DNA of 64,000 nt from Bifidobacterium breve (GCA_945860545.1 CAMAQM010000003.1:1-64000); one strand, 5' to 3'. Positions 25,527 through 32,599 are shown, counted from the stretch's first letter. Notes: generated by a model from the letters alone, not told the origin. Program-made: numbers and translations.

Positions 25527-25699
25527 CGCTGTCGGTGGACCTGAGAGCTTCACCCCGCCTCGCAGCGGCGTTTTCTCCTTCGGTGGGTGATGCGTGCATC
25601 ACCACTCTCCAGCGTTGCCTGCACCTGCGGTACGGGGGCCTGAGAGTTTCCGGGGCGGTTGCTCCTTCGGCGACCGACGTCGTCGGTCTCTCCCGCAGG
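25527..25699 (-). promoter_or_regulatory. tandem glycine riboswitch controlling gcvP
   Basis: Read on the minus strand, two glycine aptamers follow each other. Aptamer 1 (about 25699-25624) has GCGGGAGAGACC, GCCGAAGGAGCAA and AAACTCTCAGGCCCC. Aptamer 2 (about 25614-25527) has GGAGAGTGGTG, CACCGAAGGAGAAAA and AAGCTCTCAGGTCCAC, closed by CGCTG/CAGCG. GAGAG, CCGAAGGAG and CTCTCAGG are the diagnostic conserved blocks. The spacing of about 10 bases between aptamers is normal. The riboswitch lies 50 bases before gcvP and should switch on glycine degradation when glycine is high. Confidence 0.95.
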
Positions 25700-25726
25700 T
25701 GGTGGCTGGCGTCGGTTGTGTCTTGC

Positions 25727-25732
25727 ACCCTA
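25727..25732 (-). promoter_or_regulatory. -10 box TAGGGT for the glycine riboswitch and gcvP
   Basis: Minus-strand TAGGGT places transcription initiation near 25720, about 20 bases before the first aptamer. It fits the TANNNT pattern seen throughout the window. Confidence 0.5.
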
Positions 25733-25817
25733 GCGAACGGATCGGACCAAGGGGTGGTTCGAAGGCATCGCCGCGCGTGGGTGCGCAGTGTGGTTAGATG
25801 CGAGCGACATATCAGAT

Positions 25818-25912
25818 CTCTCCGTCGGGGGAAGCCGGTCAGAAGCCGGCGCTGTCCCGCAGCCGTGGGTCGGGCCTTCGTGGTCCGACGAGTCGGAATG
25901 CCCGCCGGAGAG
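25818..25912 (+). promoter_or_regulatory. cobalamin (B12) riboswitch
   Basis: CTCTCCG (25818-25824) pairs with CGGAGAG (25906-25912) as a closing helix. Inside lie the conserved blocks GGGGAAGCCGGTCAGAAGCCGG, written here as positions 25827-25848, then GCTGTCCCGCAGCCGT (25850-25865) and the B12-box AGTCGGAATGCCCGCC (25891-25906). These match the class of cobalamin riboswitch found upstream of B12 synthesis and uptake genes. It lies on the plus strand 125 bases before the ATG of the secreted barrel protein and nothing else is downstream, so that gene is predicted to be repressed by cobalamin. Confidence 0.93.
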
Positions 25913-25985
25913 GTGTGGCTCATTGAAGCACCGTCGTGGACAACGGGCTGAGCCTGCGGACATCGGGCGGGGTCGTGTGCGTGCA

Positions 25986-26030
25986 CACCTCTCGACCCGG
26001 GGTTCTCCGGCCCACCCACCGAGAGGAGAA
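25986..26030 (+). promoter_or_regulatory. expression platform of the B12 riboswitch, sequestering the ribosome site
   Basis: CCTCTCG (25988-25994) is complementary to CGAGAGG (26020-26026), which contains the Shine-Dalgarno of the next gene. TTCTCC (26003-26008) can alternatively pair GGAGAA (26025-26030). Also GAGAGGTG (25908-25915) on the aptamer edge is complementary to CACCTCTC (25986-25993), so the aptamer can compete for the anti-Shine-Dalgarno strand. This is a plausible translational switch. Confidence 0.6.
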
Positions 26031-26036
26031 CCCATC

Positions 26037-27209
26037 ATGAAAGTCCGTACATCTGTCCGTCTCGTCGCCTCCCTTGTTGCGCTGGCGTCGCTGCTGCTCG
26101 GAGCAGGGCTGGCCCCCGTTCCAGCAGGCGCCCAAGGATCCCAGCCACCCGATTCGGTGGTGCTCGGTGCCCGATGGTTGGCGAGCCAGCTCACGCCTGA
26201 GGGATACGTCGAGGGGTTGTTCGCTCCGGGGCCCGACCCCGATGCGACCCGGGACGTGGCGTTCACCCTCGCGGCGACCGGCCTCGAACAGGAGTCGTTC
26301 GGTGTCGCTATCGGGTGGATCAAGACCAACATCGAGGAGGTGATCGCCCCGGGTGACGAGCCCGACGGCGCCGGCACGCTCGGTGTGCTCATCATGATTG
26401 CCGTCGCCGTGGGGGACGACCCGCGGAACTTCGGTGGCGTCGACCTCATCGTGCGTCTCGAGGCGACCCTCGGGCAGTACGAGGCGGGCCTGTACGGTGA
26501 GGCGGATCCGACCTTTGACGGGGTGCTCCGACAGTCCCTCGCACTGCTCGGTCTGGATTCGGCCGGAGTCACTCCTGCGGCCAGCGCCGTGACCTGGCTG
26601 AACGGCCAGCAGTGCGGTCTGGGGCGCCCGACGGCCCCCGCATCCGAGGGGGGCTTCCAGAACTACTCGCCACCCAACACCGCCTGCGGTGAGCCCAATG
26701 CATCGACCTACAGCGGAGCGGAGACCGACGCCACCGCCGTCGCGCTCTCGTACTACGCCGGGGTCGACGACCAGGGACGCAGCGACGACGCCGCTGCGTT
26801 CCTCCGTTCGTCGCAATCACCAGGTGGGGGATTCCCCTGGTACGTCGGCGATGTCGACAGCCCCAACTCCACCGCTCTTGCCATCATGGGACTGTTCACC
26901 GCCGGGGGAGAAGAGTCATTCGACGCGGGCCTTGCGGCAATCGCGTGGTTGGAGGACCAGCAGTTGGGATGCGACTCCCCTGACGCCGGAGCGTTCACGA
27001 GTTCCTACAGCGACGGGGCGGCAGACCAGTTCGCCACCCGGCAGGCCGTGCTCGGGGTCGCCGGTGTGACCCTCCCGCTCAACAACACCGGGTGGAGCGC
27101 CAGCGGTGACCCCTGCGAACAGCCTGATCCGGGTCCTGGTCCCGGACCCGGGCCGGCACCGTCGCCGACACCGATCAGCACTCCGACAACTCCGAAGTTC
27201 ACCGGCTGA
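26037..27209 (+). CDS. secreted alpha/alpha-barrel protein, B12-regulated, transcobalamin-like
   Basis: A 390-residue exported protein. Residues 1-32 are a signal peptide (KVRTSVRLV, hydrophobic core, cleavage near PAGA-QG). Residues about 40-365 are helical repeats of the prenyltransferase/squalene-oxidase kind: ARWLASQL, WLNGQQCGLG with GGFQNY, AFLRSSQSPGGGFPWY and WLEDQQLGCDSP. The eukaryotic B12 carriers intrinsic factor and transcobalamin have the same alpha6/alpha6 barrel. Four cysteines could form disulfides. The tail is Pro/Gly/Thr-rich, ending PKFTG, with no membrane anchor. A cobalamin riboswitch precedes it, so a role in capturing corrinoid outside the cell is my inference. Relatives with other ligands are possible. 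Confidence 0.8.
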   Translation: MKVRTSVRLVASLVALASLLLGAGLAPVPAGAQGSQPPDSVVLGARWLASQLTPEGYVEGLFAPGPDPDATRDVAFTLAATGLEQESFGVAIGWIKTNIEEVIAPGDEPDGAGTLGVLIMIAVAVGDDPRNFGGVDLIVRLEATLGQYEAGLYGEADPTFDGVLRQSLALLGLDSAGVTPAASAVTWLNGQQCGLGRPTAPASEGGFQNYSPPNTACGEPNASTYSGAETDATAVALSYYAGVDDQGRSDDAAAFLRSSQSPGGGFPWYVGDVDSPNSTALAIMGLFTAGGEESFDAGLAAIAWLEDQQLGCDSPDAGAFTSSYSDGAADQFATRQAVLGVAGVTLPLNNTGWSASGDPCEQPDPGPGPGPGPAPSPTPISTPTTPKFTG

Positions 27210-27238
27210 CATCCCGACTGCATCCCGCCCACCGCCGC

Positions 27239-27244
27239 TAATAT
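27239..27244 (+). promoter_or_regulatory. -10 box TAATAT for the 146-residue zinc-motif gene
   Basis: TAATAT ends 6 bases before GTG 27251, a leaderless arrangement. Confidence 0.6.
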
Positions 27245-27250
27245 CGTCAC

Positions 27251-27691
27251 GTGACGAAACAGCGGTCGGTGGGCGGGAGCGGGGAGCAATCCGATCCGGG
27301 GCGGACGACGCCGGTGCGGGAGATTGAGCGACGGTGCGCCTGGTGCTCGAGACCGATTGACGTCAAGGGCAAAGCAGGTCGACCACGTCGATACTGTCGG
27401 CAGGGCTGCCGCCAGCGGGCCTACGAGGCGCGCCAGCGCAGCGCCGACATGGGGCTGGCCGCCGACGACGTCGTGATCGGACGGACCCAACTCGACGAGC
27501 TGGCCTCGGCGCTGTACTGCCTGCAGGCGGCGATCGAGGATGTTGACCGGGACCTCGCAGACGCCGGTGACGATCCGCGTGAGCTTCGGCTTGCGCTGAA
27601 CTGGCTCATGGACAACGCACGGCCCGCCGCAGCCCTCTGGCTCGAGCCCCGGGCCGCAGGCGATTCGGCGATCCCGCCTGGGGCCTCATAG
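27251..27691 (+). CDS. small Cys-rich, probably zinc-binding actinobacterial protein
   Basis: A 146-residue protein. RRCAWCSRPIDVKGKAGRPRRYC followed by RQGCRQRAYEARQR gives CX2C near residues 29-32 and CX3C near 49-53, a likely zinc site with many Arg residues, as in small nucleic-acid-binding proteins. The C-terminal half is helical and acidic (ALYCLQAAIEDVDRDLADAG). Similar short proteins with a PRRYCxxxCRQRAYE motif are common in actinobacteria and are uncharacterised. GTG 27251 lies 6 bases from a TAATAT box. The stop is followed by an unusually AT-rich spacer. Confidence 0.75.
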   Translation: MTKQRSVGGSGEQSDPGRTTPVREIERRCAWCSRPIDVKGKAGRPRRYCRQGCRQRAYEARQRSADMGLAADDVVIGRTQLDELASALYCLQAAIEDVDRDLADAGDDPRELRLALNWLMDNARPAAALWLEPRAAGDSAIPPGAS

Positions 27692-27755
27692 TTACTTTAC
27701 AGAACGAGGATTATAGGCCGAAGCATCAGGCAGGGCCCGGCGGGCAGATGGCCCC

Positions 27756-28181
27756 TCACCCGCCCTCGGACAGACGGGCGAACACCTCGTCGAGGCGCCG
27801 GCGGTCGATGTTGAGACTCAGCCACGGGCCCGTGCCATCGCCAAACCCGAGCACGAGACAGCCTGACGTCGACACGGCACGGAGCCACTCCTGGTTCGAT
27901 CCCCAGCCCAGCCCCAGAGCGAACCGGCATCTCACCGGATGGTCGACAGCGACGATGAAGGCCAATCGTTGGCCGTCACCGGATGGGTCATCGCCGACGC
28001 TGACCGAGCACCGAAGATCCCCTATCCCCTCCGTGGCGTGCACCCGAGGCAGATCGGCCACATCGGGCCGTTCGTCCACGTCAAGCAGTGCTGCGGGAAC
28101 CAAACGACCCTCAACGTCAGGGTCGGCGACCCAGCCCACCGACACGACAGGCACTTCGGCTGGATCGGGGACGGCCTCCAC
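27756..28181 (-). CDS. hypothetical protein, 141 residues
   Basis: Not recognised. The protein starts MEAVPDPAEVPVVSVGWVADPDVEG, is rich in Asp and Val, and has a C-terminal region (RCRFALGLGWGSNQEWLRAVS, then LVLGFGDGTGPWLSLNIDRRRLDEVFARL) that looks like a compact beta-rich fold with a final helix. Evidence that it is real is the GTG start 6 bases after a minus-strand TAGGCT box, and the absence of a better plus-strand gene, because the opposing gene begins only at 28287. It is divergent from that gene and convergent with the zinc-motif gene. Confidence 0.6.
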   Translation of the reverse strand: MEAVPDPAEVPVVSVGWVADPDVEGRLVPAALLDVDERPDVADLPRVHATEGIGDLRCSVSVGDDPSGDGQRLAFIVAVDHPVRCRFALGLGWGSNQEWLRAVSTSGCLVLGFGDGTGPWLSLNIDRRRLDEVFARLSEGG

Positions 28182-28187
28182 ACCGTC

Positions 28188-28193
28188 AGCCTA
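28188..28193 (-). promoter_or_regulatory. -10 box TAGGCT for the 141-residue hypothetical
   Basis: Minus-strand TAGGCT ends 6 bases before GTG 28181. It is a main argument that this small gene is expressed. Confidence 0.5.
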
Positions 28194-28272
28194 GGGAGGC
28201 CTCAAGCCAGTGCACCCCTCCACGACCGAACCGGCAAAACGGGTGCGTTTCGTGCCGCCAGCCCCACTCCAG

Positions 28273-28278
28273 TAGATT
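28273..28278 (+). promoter_or_regulatory. -10 box TAGATT for the 421-residue hypothetical
   Basis: TAGATT ends 8 bases before ATG 28287 and marks the true start within a longer open frame. Confidence 0.5.
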
Positions 28279-28286
28279 TGCCACTT

Positions 28287-29552
28287 ATGTCGCACCGCAT
28301 CGACATCGAACTGACCAGTGACCGGGGCGACGGCTCATGGACCTGGCGGGCCGCTGGGGCCCGTCAGCCCAAGGGAGTTGTCTCCTCGTCGCTGCTGCCC
28401 GCCGGTGCGCAGGTGGGCGATGTGATGCGCGCCGACGCTGAGAGTGACGCCGACGGCATCTCGCTCGTGTCCGTCCAGCCTCCCAAGCAGCGCAACCGCT
28501 CCGAAGCGGAGCGCATCGAGATCATCGGCTCCACCCGTTCCGAACCGGGTGTGACCACCCAACTCGCCGGCGGACGTCGACGACGGGACGACGACGATGA
28601 TCGCCCCCGGGGTCGCGGCCGTACCGACGGTGATCGTCGCGGCCCACGTTCCGAACGCGGCACCCGGCCATCGTCGGGCGGCCAGACCGACCGACGTCGG
28701 GCCGCCCCCCGCAGGGAGGGCCCGCCGGCCCGCCCGGAACGGCCCCGCGCCCCACGTCTGCGGGCAGGCAGAACCCACCGCCAAGCCCTTCTCGCCCAGT
28801 TGCCGACCGAGCAGCGGCCGGTGTGTGAACTCGTCCTGCGTGGTGGCGTGCCGCTCGTCCGTGAGACCCTCGAGATCCAGCGGAAGGCAGCTGAAGCATC
28901 AGGCATTCCCGTGGTGAAAGCCGGGCCCGTCATCGACGTTGCCGAGAAGCTCGCTCCTCATGCCCGACTCGCCGAATGGCAGGACCGCGCCGACGCTGCC
29001 CTGGCCCAAGCCGCCGAGGTGGACCTGCGGGACCTGCGAAGCGTGGTCGTCGCTGCTGACGGGGTCGCCCGTCACGAACAGACCCGTCAGACCGCAGAGG
29101 ATCTGCGCAAGGCGCTCGCCTCGCGGGTTGATGCCGAGCAGCGTGCGTGGTCCACCGAACTCGCCGAACTCGTGGAACAGGAGCGCTCCGTCGCCGCACT
29201 GCGCCTGAGCTCCCGCCCGCCCAAGGCCGGCGTCCCACTCCCCCCGGCATTGGCGACGTCACTGGCGCAGCTCGTCGTGAATCAGTTGGGGCCCGAGACT
29301 TCGGCCGAGCGCTACTGCACCGTGCTCGAAGCCCTCGCCCTCTCCCCCGTACGCACCCAGGTTGTGCCCGCATCGGTCCCCGACGCCCCGGCCCAGCCAA
29401 TCATTGAGGCGGTTCGGCGACTCGGTGACCGAATCCCCCAGATCGCGGCGGCGTTCGGCGTGGAGCCGGCACCCCCCACCAGGAACCGTCGGGGTCCGAG
29501 GCGGCCGGGAAGCGTCACCGCTGCGGTTCCGCCGCCTCCAGCAACTCCCTGA
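28287..29552 (+). CDS. hypothetical protein with disordered Arg/Asp-rich linker
   Basis: A 421-residue protein I do not recognise. Residues 1-70 (MSHRIDIELTSDRGDGSWTWRAAGA, then GVVSSSLLPAGAQVGDVMRADAESDADGISLVSVQ) form a beta-rich domain suggestive of an OB-like or S1-like fold. Residues 90-170 are a low-complexity stretch of Arg, Asp, Gly and Pro, probably disordered and possibly RNA-binding. Residues 175-390 are helical with charged, coiled segments. ATG 28287 was taken because TAGATT lies just upstream and the N-terminal domain begins there, although the frame is open 350 bases earlier. Its end overlaps the convergent HAD gene by 38 bases. Confidence 0.7.
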   Translation: MSHRIDIELTSDRGDGSWTWRAAGARQPKGVVSSSLLPAGAQVGDVMRADAESDADGISLVSVQPPKQRNRSEAERIEIIGSTRSEPGVTTQLAGGRRRRDDDDDRPRGRGRTDGDRRGPRSERGTRPSSGGQTDRRRAAPRREGPPARPERPRAPRLRAGRTHRQALLAQLPTEQRPVCELVLRGGVPLVRETLEIQRKAAEASGIPVVKAGPVIDVAEKLAPHARLAEWQDRADAALAQAAEVDLRDLRSVVVAADGVARHEQTRQTAEDLRKALASRVDAEQRAWSTELAELVEQERSVAALRLSSRPPKAGVPLPPALATSLAQLVVNQLGPETSAERYCTVLEALALSPVRTQVVPASVPDAPAQPIIEAVRRLGDRIPQIAAAFGVEPAPPTRNRRGPRRPGSVTAAVPPPPATP

Positions 29553-30075
29553 GTTCACCCGGCTCGCTGAGCACCGGATACGGCCCGCTGGGCACCGTTC
29601 GTGGGTTCCAACCCGCCCACACAAAGCTCACGCCTGCAGTCTCCGCGGTAGACCGGTCGTGAGCGGTGTCCCCGACGAACACCACCTCAGACGCATCAAC
29701 TCCCAACGCGGCAATGACCGGCTCAAGTCGCTTGGCACCCCCGTCGAAGGCGTCGGCGAACAGCGCCACCTCAGGGCTCCAGCCCAAGCGCCGCAATTCG
29801 GGCCAGCCAAGGAGGGGATGCTTGTTGGAACACACCGCCCACCTCCCGAGACCCCCCACCAGTTCGGCCGCCCCAGGGAAGGGAGCGACCGCGGCGGCGT
29901 CGTACGCTGACAGGTAGTCCTCGAGTGAGATGCCGAGCCGCTGGCACTCATCCGCGATGACGTGGCCCCGGGTAATTTCGGATTCCGGCACCCCCAGACG
30001 GATGAAGGCGTGCCGCAGGGCATCGTCGGAGTCCACGAGGGTGCCGTCGAGGTCGAAGATCGCAAGCCTGGCCAT
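29515..30075 (-). CDS. HAD-superfamily phosphatase (Gph/PGP-like)
   Basis: A 186-residue haloacid-dehalogenase-type hydrolase. Motif I is FDLDGTLVDSD at residues 7-17 with both catalytic Asp residues, motif II is the Ser/Thr near VCSNKH, and motif III/IV is the Lys with FVGDTAHDRSTAETAG. The small helical cap suggests a subfamily I enzyme such as phosphoglycolate phosphatase. The substrate is not determinable. ATG 30075 lies 7 bases after a TAGCGT box. It is divergent from the enoyl-CoA hydratase and its 3' end overlaps the preceding plus-strand gene. Confidence 0.85.
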   Translation of the reverse strand: MARLAIFDLDGTLVDSDDALRHAFIRLGVPESEITRGHVIADECQRLGISLEDYLSAYDAAAVAPFPGAAELVGGLGRWAVCSNKHPLLGWPELRRLGWSPEVALFADAFDGGAKRLEPVIAALGVDASEVVFVGDTAHDRSTAETAGVSFVWAGWNPRTVPSGPYPVLSEPGELRELLEAAEPQR

Positions 30076-30082
30076 GGACCCG

Positions 30083-30088
30083 ACGCTA
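30083..30088 (-). promoter_or_regulatory. -10 box TAGCGT for the HAD gene
   Basis: Minus-strand TAGCGT ends 7 bases before ATG 30075; divergent from the next promoter. Confidence 0.6.
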
Positions 30089-30125
30089 CCGTCCGCCGCG
30101 TTCGGTAGCGGCCGGGGTGCCCCGC

Positions 30126-30131
30126 TAGGGT
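30126..30131 (+). promoter_or_regulatory. -10 box TAGGGT for the enoyl-CoA hydratase
   Basis: TAGGGT ends 6 bases before ATG 30138. Confidence 0.6.
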
Positions 30132-30137
30132 CTTGCC

Positions 30138-30899
30138 ATGGTCGAAACTGAAATCCACGGCAACATCGCAGTCATGAAGATCAACCGGCCCGAGGCCCGA
30201 AACGCCGTCAACGGCGACGTTGCCCAGGGCATCGAGGCGGGCATCGACGAACTCGAGTCCAATGACGCCCTGTGGGTGGGCGTGCTGACGGGCACTCGTG
30301 AGTTCTTCTGCGCCGGGGCGGACCTCAAGTTGATCAACGCCGGCAAGGCCGGGGAGATGATGACTCCCAAGGGCGGCTTCGCCGGGATCGTGACCCGCCA
30401 GCGCACCAAGCCGCTCATCGTCGCCGTTGAAGGGCCGGCCCTTGCGGGCGGACTCGAAATCGTTCTGTCCTGTGACCTCGTGGTCGCTTCCCGGGAGTCG
30501 CGCTTTGGCATTCCCGAGGTGAAGCGCAATCTCGTCGCCGCCGCTGGCGGCGTGTTCCGCCTGCCGCGGGTCCTGCCCAAGAACGTCGCCACAGAGCTCG
30601 GGATCACCGGTGACCCAATCAACGCGCAGCGCGCCTACGACCTCGGGTTGGTCAACGAACTCGCCGAACCAGGCACCGCTCTTGAGGCCGCGCTCGCCCT
30701 TGCCGGGCGTGTGACAGCGAACGCTCCCCTCGCCGTGCAGCAGACCCTCCGGCTCATGGCAGAACTGAAGGATGCCGACGACGCCAAGGGAATTGAGGAA
30801 TCCGGAAGGGCGATGATCGCCCTCGCCTCAAGCGAGGACTTCACCGAGGGGCTCACCGCATTCATCGAGAAGCGTCAGCCGGAGTGGAAGGGTCGCTGA
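30138..30899 (+). CDS. enoyl-CoA hydratase/isomerase family protein (crotonase)
   Basis: A 253-residue crotonase. IKINRPEARNAVNG-like residues open the fold, EFFCAGADLKLI forms the first half of the oxyanion hole and EGPALAGGLEIVLSCDLVVA the second. VKRNLVAAAGGVFRLPR carries the trimer-interface segment. The catalytic Glu pair of classical hydratases is only partly obvious, so it may be an isomerase or hydrolase of the same fold. It is probably used in fatty-acid or amino-acid breakdown. It starts at ATG 30138 from a leaderless-type promoter and is convergent with the GNAT gene, 3 bases apart. Confidence 0.9.
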   Translation: MVETEIHGNIAVMKINRPEARNAVNGDVAQGIEAGIDELESNDALWVGVLTGTREFFCAGADLKLINAGKAGEMMTPKGGFAGIVTRQRTKPLIVAVEGPALAGGLEIVLSCDLVVASRESRFGIPEVKRNLVAAAGGVFRLPRVLPKNVATELGITGDPINAQRAYDLGLVNELAEPGTALEAALALAGRVTANAPLAVQQTLRLMAELKDADDAKGIEESGRAMIALASSEDFTEGLTAFIEKRQPEWKGR

Positions 30900-30902
30900 G
30901 GG

Positions 30903-31397
30903 TCAGCCCAGCGACCGATGCACCACAATGGCCCTGGCTGTAAGGCCCGAGGCTTCAAAGAAGTTCTTCGTCGCCCGGTTTCCGGGTAGCACCAAGGCGT
31001 CGAGACCGAAACAGCCGGCCTCCACCGCCGACTCGACGATGGCTGCCATCAGCGCCTCGCCGAGGCCTATCCCCCGTGCTTGGGGAGCGACGAACAGATC
31101 CTCGATGCGACCCAGGACTCCACCGTCGGTCAGGGTCTCGAGGGCCAAGACCCCGTAGGCAACGATCTCGCCGTCGAGTGCTCCTACGAACACTGAACCC
31201 GTGGGTGTGGCGAGGGCATCGGCGAGGCTTGTCGCCGGGTCCACCCGCGCCTCCCGACGAGACCACACCGCTCCCCCACGACTGTCGCGCTGCTCGTCAA
31301 CGGCGAGGAGCGCCAGGTGGGTGAGGACCACCAGATCGTCGGGTCCGGCCTTGCGGATACTGATGACTGGATGCACCGATGCCCCTGAGTCCCCCAT
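30903..31397 (-). CDS. GNAT-family N-acetyltransferase
   Basis: A 164-residue acetyltransferase. The core strand and pyrophosphate-binding motif are visible in RIEDLFVAPQARGIGLGEALMAAIVE (about residues 96-122), followed by LDALVLPGNRATKNFFEASGL, which is the motif B helix. The N-terminal region ISIRKAGPDDL is the usual first strand and helix. The acceptor (small molecule or protein) is unknown. ATG 31397 begins 6 bases after the preceding minus-strand stop at 31404, so it is the last gene of a run that includes the helical-domain gene and the DUF4193-like gene. Confidence 0.85.
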   Translation of the reverse strand: MGDSGASVHPVISIRKAGPDDLVVLTHLALLAVDEQRDSRGGAVWSRREARVDPATSLADALATPTGSVFVGALDGEIVAYGVLALETLTDGGVLGRIEDLFVAPQARGIGLGEALMAAIVESAVEAGCFGLDALVLPGNRATKNFFEASGLTARAIVVHRSLG

Positions 31398-31403
31398 TTG
31401 GAT

Positions 31404-31982
31404 TCAGGCTCCCTCTGGGTTACCGGCACGTAACTGCGCCACTTTCGACAGGATGGTCTTGCGTCCTCGGGTCCCCGCCTCATAACGACCGACCAGAGCG
31501 AGTTCGTCCGACGTGAGGCTGTCGAGTCGCGGCACCACCTGGGACGCCGACAACAGGTCGTAACCGGGGATGGCCAGGTCGGTGACCTCGATCCCAACGG
31601 CCGCAGCAGCAGCCTCGGCCGACACTCGCGGGGCGGCGGGGCGCGGTTGGGGGGCGCCGGAGGTGACGGGCGTTTGCGGCGAGGGAGGGTCTGCCGGCGG
31701 GACAAGGCCGGATCCGCGAGCTATTCCAACGAGGCGATCCGATACCGCCATCGTCACGGCAGCCAGGTCCTCGGACCCCTTCCGCACCGCGAAGGACCCC
31801 ATCATCCTGGCCAGCGCAACCTGGTTGCGGCCGCGTTCCACAAGGCGCGGCATCAGGGTCCTCGCCTCAAGGACCAGCCCGAGAGGGCCGTAGAGGAGAG
31901 CGTCGGCCAGATTGGGGGCGGCGTGGTGCGGGCGAGATCCCTTGTCGTCACCTCGATGAGGGTCACCTAGCGAATCGGACAT
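31404..31982 (-). CDS. actinobacterial helical protein with lipid-droplet-type C-terminal motif
   Basis: A 192-residue protein of unknown function. Residues 25-80 are helical (LADALLYGPLGLVLEARTLMPRLVERG), residues 85-125 a Pro/Ala linker, and the C-terminus has IPGYDLLSASQVVPRLDSLTSDELALV then YEAGTRGRKTILSKVAQL. This is a motif I know from several actinobacterial proteins, including ones annotated lipid-droplet-associated. ATG 31982 is preceded by GAGGGCGAG. It lies 7 bases after the DUF4193-like gene and 6 before the GNAT gene. Function by name alone would be guesswork. Confidence 0.7.
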   Translation of the reverse strand: MSDSLGDPHRGDDKGSRPHHAAPNLADALLYGPLGLVLEARTLMPRLVERGRNQVALARMMGSFAVRKGSEDLAAVTMAVSDRLVGIARGSGLVPPADPPSPQTPVTSGAPQPRPAAPRVSAEAAAAAVGIEVTDLAIPGYDLLSASQVVPRLDSLTSDELALVGRYEAGTRGRKTILSKVAQLRAGNPEGA

Positions 31983-31989
31983 CTCGCCC

Positions 31990-32505
31990 TCACTTCTTGC
32001 GGGCGGCCTGCTTGCGGATCTTGGTGATGGCCGGGCAGTCCGCCTCCCCCATTGGGCATTCGAGTGCGTCGAGAGCGCCGAACTGGGCACGGTTGACCAA
32101 CAGGAAACAGCCGGTGCACATGAACTCGTTTGCACGCCGCGGAGTGACCCCGTCGCTGGCCTCGCCGCCGCGAGTGTCAGCCACCTCAACCTCGTCCTCG
32201 TCCTCTTCGTCTTCCGCCGCGGCGATCCGGTCCTTGAGAATGACGCTCAGGTCGGCCTCGACGTCGTCGGAGTCGGCGACCTCCTCGTCCTCGTCGTCCT
32301 CCTCGCCAGGCTTGCGCTTCGCCTTGGCCGCGGCTTCCTCCGCGTCGGCATCCTCATCATCCACGACGACGTCCACGGCCAGGTCGCCTTCGAGATCGTC
32401 GACGAGTTCATCCTCGAGTTCGTCGTCGAGTTCCTCGTCGAGGTCAACCTCGACCTCTAGTTCTTCGTCGAACTCTTCATCGATTTCGGGTTCTTCAGCC
32501 ATCAT
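31990..32505 (-). CDS. DUF4193-like acidic protein with C-terminal Cys motif
   Basis: A 171-residue protein. The first 110 residues are extraordinarily acidic (EEPEIDEEFDEELEVEVDLD and similar), with more than half Asp or Glu. The C-terminus holds RRANEFMCTGCFLLVNRAQFG followed by ECPMGEADCPAI, a CX2C plus CX6C set close to the DUF4193 motif of actinobacteria. A zinc site is likely. ATG at 32505 or 32502 can be used; GAGGAATG precedes. Unlike the usual 100-residue DUF4193 protein, this one has a long acidic extension. It is downstream of thyX by 94 bases. Confidence 0.8.
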   Translation of the reverse strand: MMAEEPEIDEEFDEELEVEVDLDEELDDELEDELVDDLEGDLAVDVVVDDEDADAEEAAAKAKRKPGEEDDEDEEVADSDDVEADLSVILKDRIAAAEDEEDEDEVEVADTRGGEASDGVTPRRANEFMCTGCFLLVNRAQFGALDALECPMGEADCPAITKIRKQAARKK

Positions 32506-32599
32506 TCCTCATGGGCCGGTAGGCCTGGTGTTGTGCGGGTAGGGGGGATTGTGACCGCACCGAGAACTCGTTCGGTGCTGCCGGAGGATAGCGAGACTC

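Noticed and set aside
27939-28286. Longer start for the 421-residue hypothetical gene
   Set aside because: It would cover the divergent 27756-28181 gene and its promoter. The -10 box and N-terminal domain support ATG 28287.
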